Positions 63,750-64,000 of a DNA stretch of 64,000 bases are shown in pieces. Below the pieces are notes generated by a model. The model was not told where the DNA came from. It searched no databases and saw only the letters and a list, made by a program, of their open reading frames with translations. The stretch's first letter is position 1. Each line of letters begins with the position of its first letter. The position numbers were made by a program, and so were the translations under genes. Origin of the DNA: Odontocerum albicorne. Its lineage: Eukaryota > Arthropoda > Insecta > Trichoptera > Odontoceridae. The DNA lies in NCBI GenBank assembly GCA_949825065.1, contig OX463842.1:1371501-1435500 (forward strand), in the 5' to 3' direction.

Positions 63750-64000
63750 TTATTTAACACTTCATTGTATTAAAATAATCTGACGGACTTATTGACAGGC
63801 GACAATCTCTTCCCACCAACCAGACAAAAGTAAATAAAGGAAGTTACATGGTCGCAACAAAATAATCAAATGTTTATTAATATTTATAAAATTAATTAAC
63901 AATACACTTGTAGTAAAAGTAAAAATGAGATATCATCAATCAAAGGAAAAGGAAGGAATGGTGGAGAGGAAAGAAAGGTTAGAAATGGAACCTATGTTAC
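63750..64000 (-). mobile_element. R2 dispersed repeat, cut by window end
   Basis: CATTGTATTAAAATAATCTGACGG, GGCGACAATCTCTTCCCACC, GTTACATGGTCGCAAC and GGAAGGAATGGTGGAGAGGA in the same order as at 17.0 kb. It continues beyond the window. Confidence 0.65.

Overview
This window looks like gene-free, AT-rich eukaryotic DNA, most likely from an insect or another arthropod. That is an inference from the repeat content: mariner, pogo, piggyBac-like and hAT-like DNA elements, several non-LTR retrotransposon lineages, solo LTRs and tRNA-derived SINE heads. I find no host protein gene, rRNA, true tRNA or CRISPR array. Every open frame over about 150 codons lies in a tandem repeat or a decayed retrotransposon, apart from one 164-codon antisense shadow inside a LINE relic. 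Nothing supports a bacterial or organellar origin.

Four LINE lineages recur as truncated 3' ends. LINE family 1 has an RWFGHVERM-type C-terminus and a 3' end near GTGATGGTATG. Family 2 ends in a RADPNSLRRQ-like tail. Family 3 has a WLRNIR...LFRAA tail. Family 4 has a YADD box and a VEDIVRWGR tail. They serve as a substrate for later insertions. A solo LTR sits in a family 1 relic at 13.9 kb, an inverted pair of family 3 ends sits in another at 35.3 kb, and a hAT-like MITE sits in a third at 38.5 kb. A piggyBac-like MITE family (21.8, 34.1, 43.1-44.4 and 59.4 kb) has one copy split by a second LTR plus a family 2 fragment. Mariner-type copies lie at 7.1, 8.7, 10.9, 46.6 and 47.1 kb, and a pogo/jerky-type element at 60.0 kb. 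Other TIR elements lie at 41.1, 57.7 and 62.4 kb. Dispersed families without a firm class are called R1, R2, R3, R5 and R6 below.

Tandem arrays are a second major component: 96 bp units at 23.0-24.9 kb, 43 bp at 28.0-28.6 kb, 26 bp at 29.8-30.7 kb, 58 bp at 40.7-41.0 kb, 52 bp at 45.6-46.1 kb, and abutting 82 bp and 45/135 bp arrays at 54.0-55.9 kb. Some visibly grew from transposon pieces: the 43 bp array from the R2 end, the 47 bp array from a family 3 LINE tail, and the 66 bp array from a SINE head.

Between the repeats lie islands of more complex, GC-richer sequence (for example 0.95, 5.1, 22.8, 32.1, 44.4, 53.7, 58.5 and 60.9 kb) that resemble non-coding regulatory DNA in an intergenic or intronic desert. 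The most interesting leads are a long pre-miRNA-like hairpin at 34776-34885, a cluster of five TTTATGG motifs at 32184-32372, a 280 bp snap-back repeat at 45089-45367 with a hammerhead-like core, and an unrecognised protein relic at 33.2-34.0 kb with a second copy at 59.6-60.0 kb. All boundaries and family calls were made by eye, without alignment or database search.
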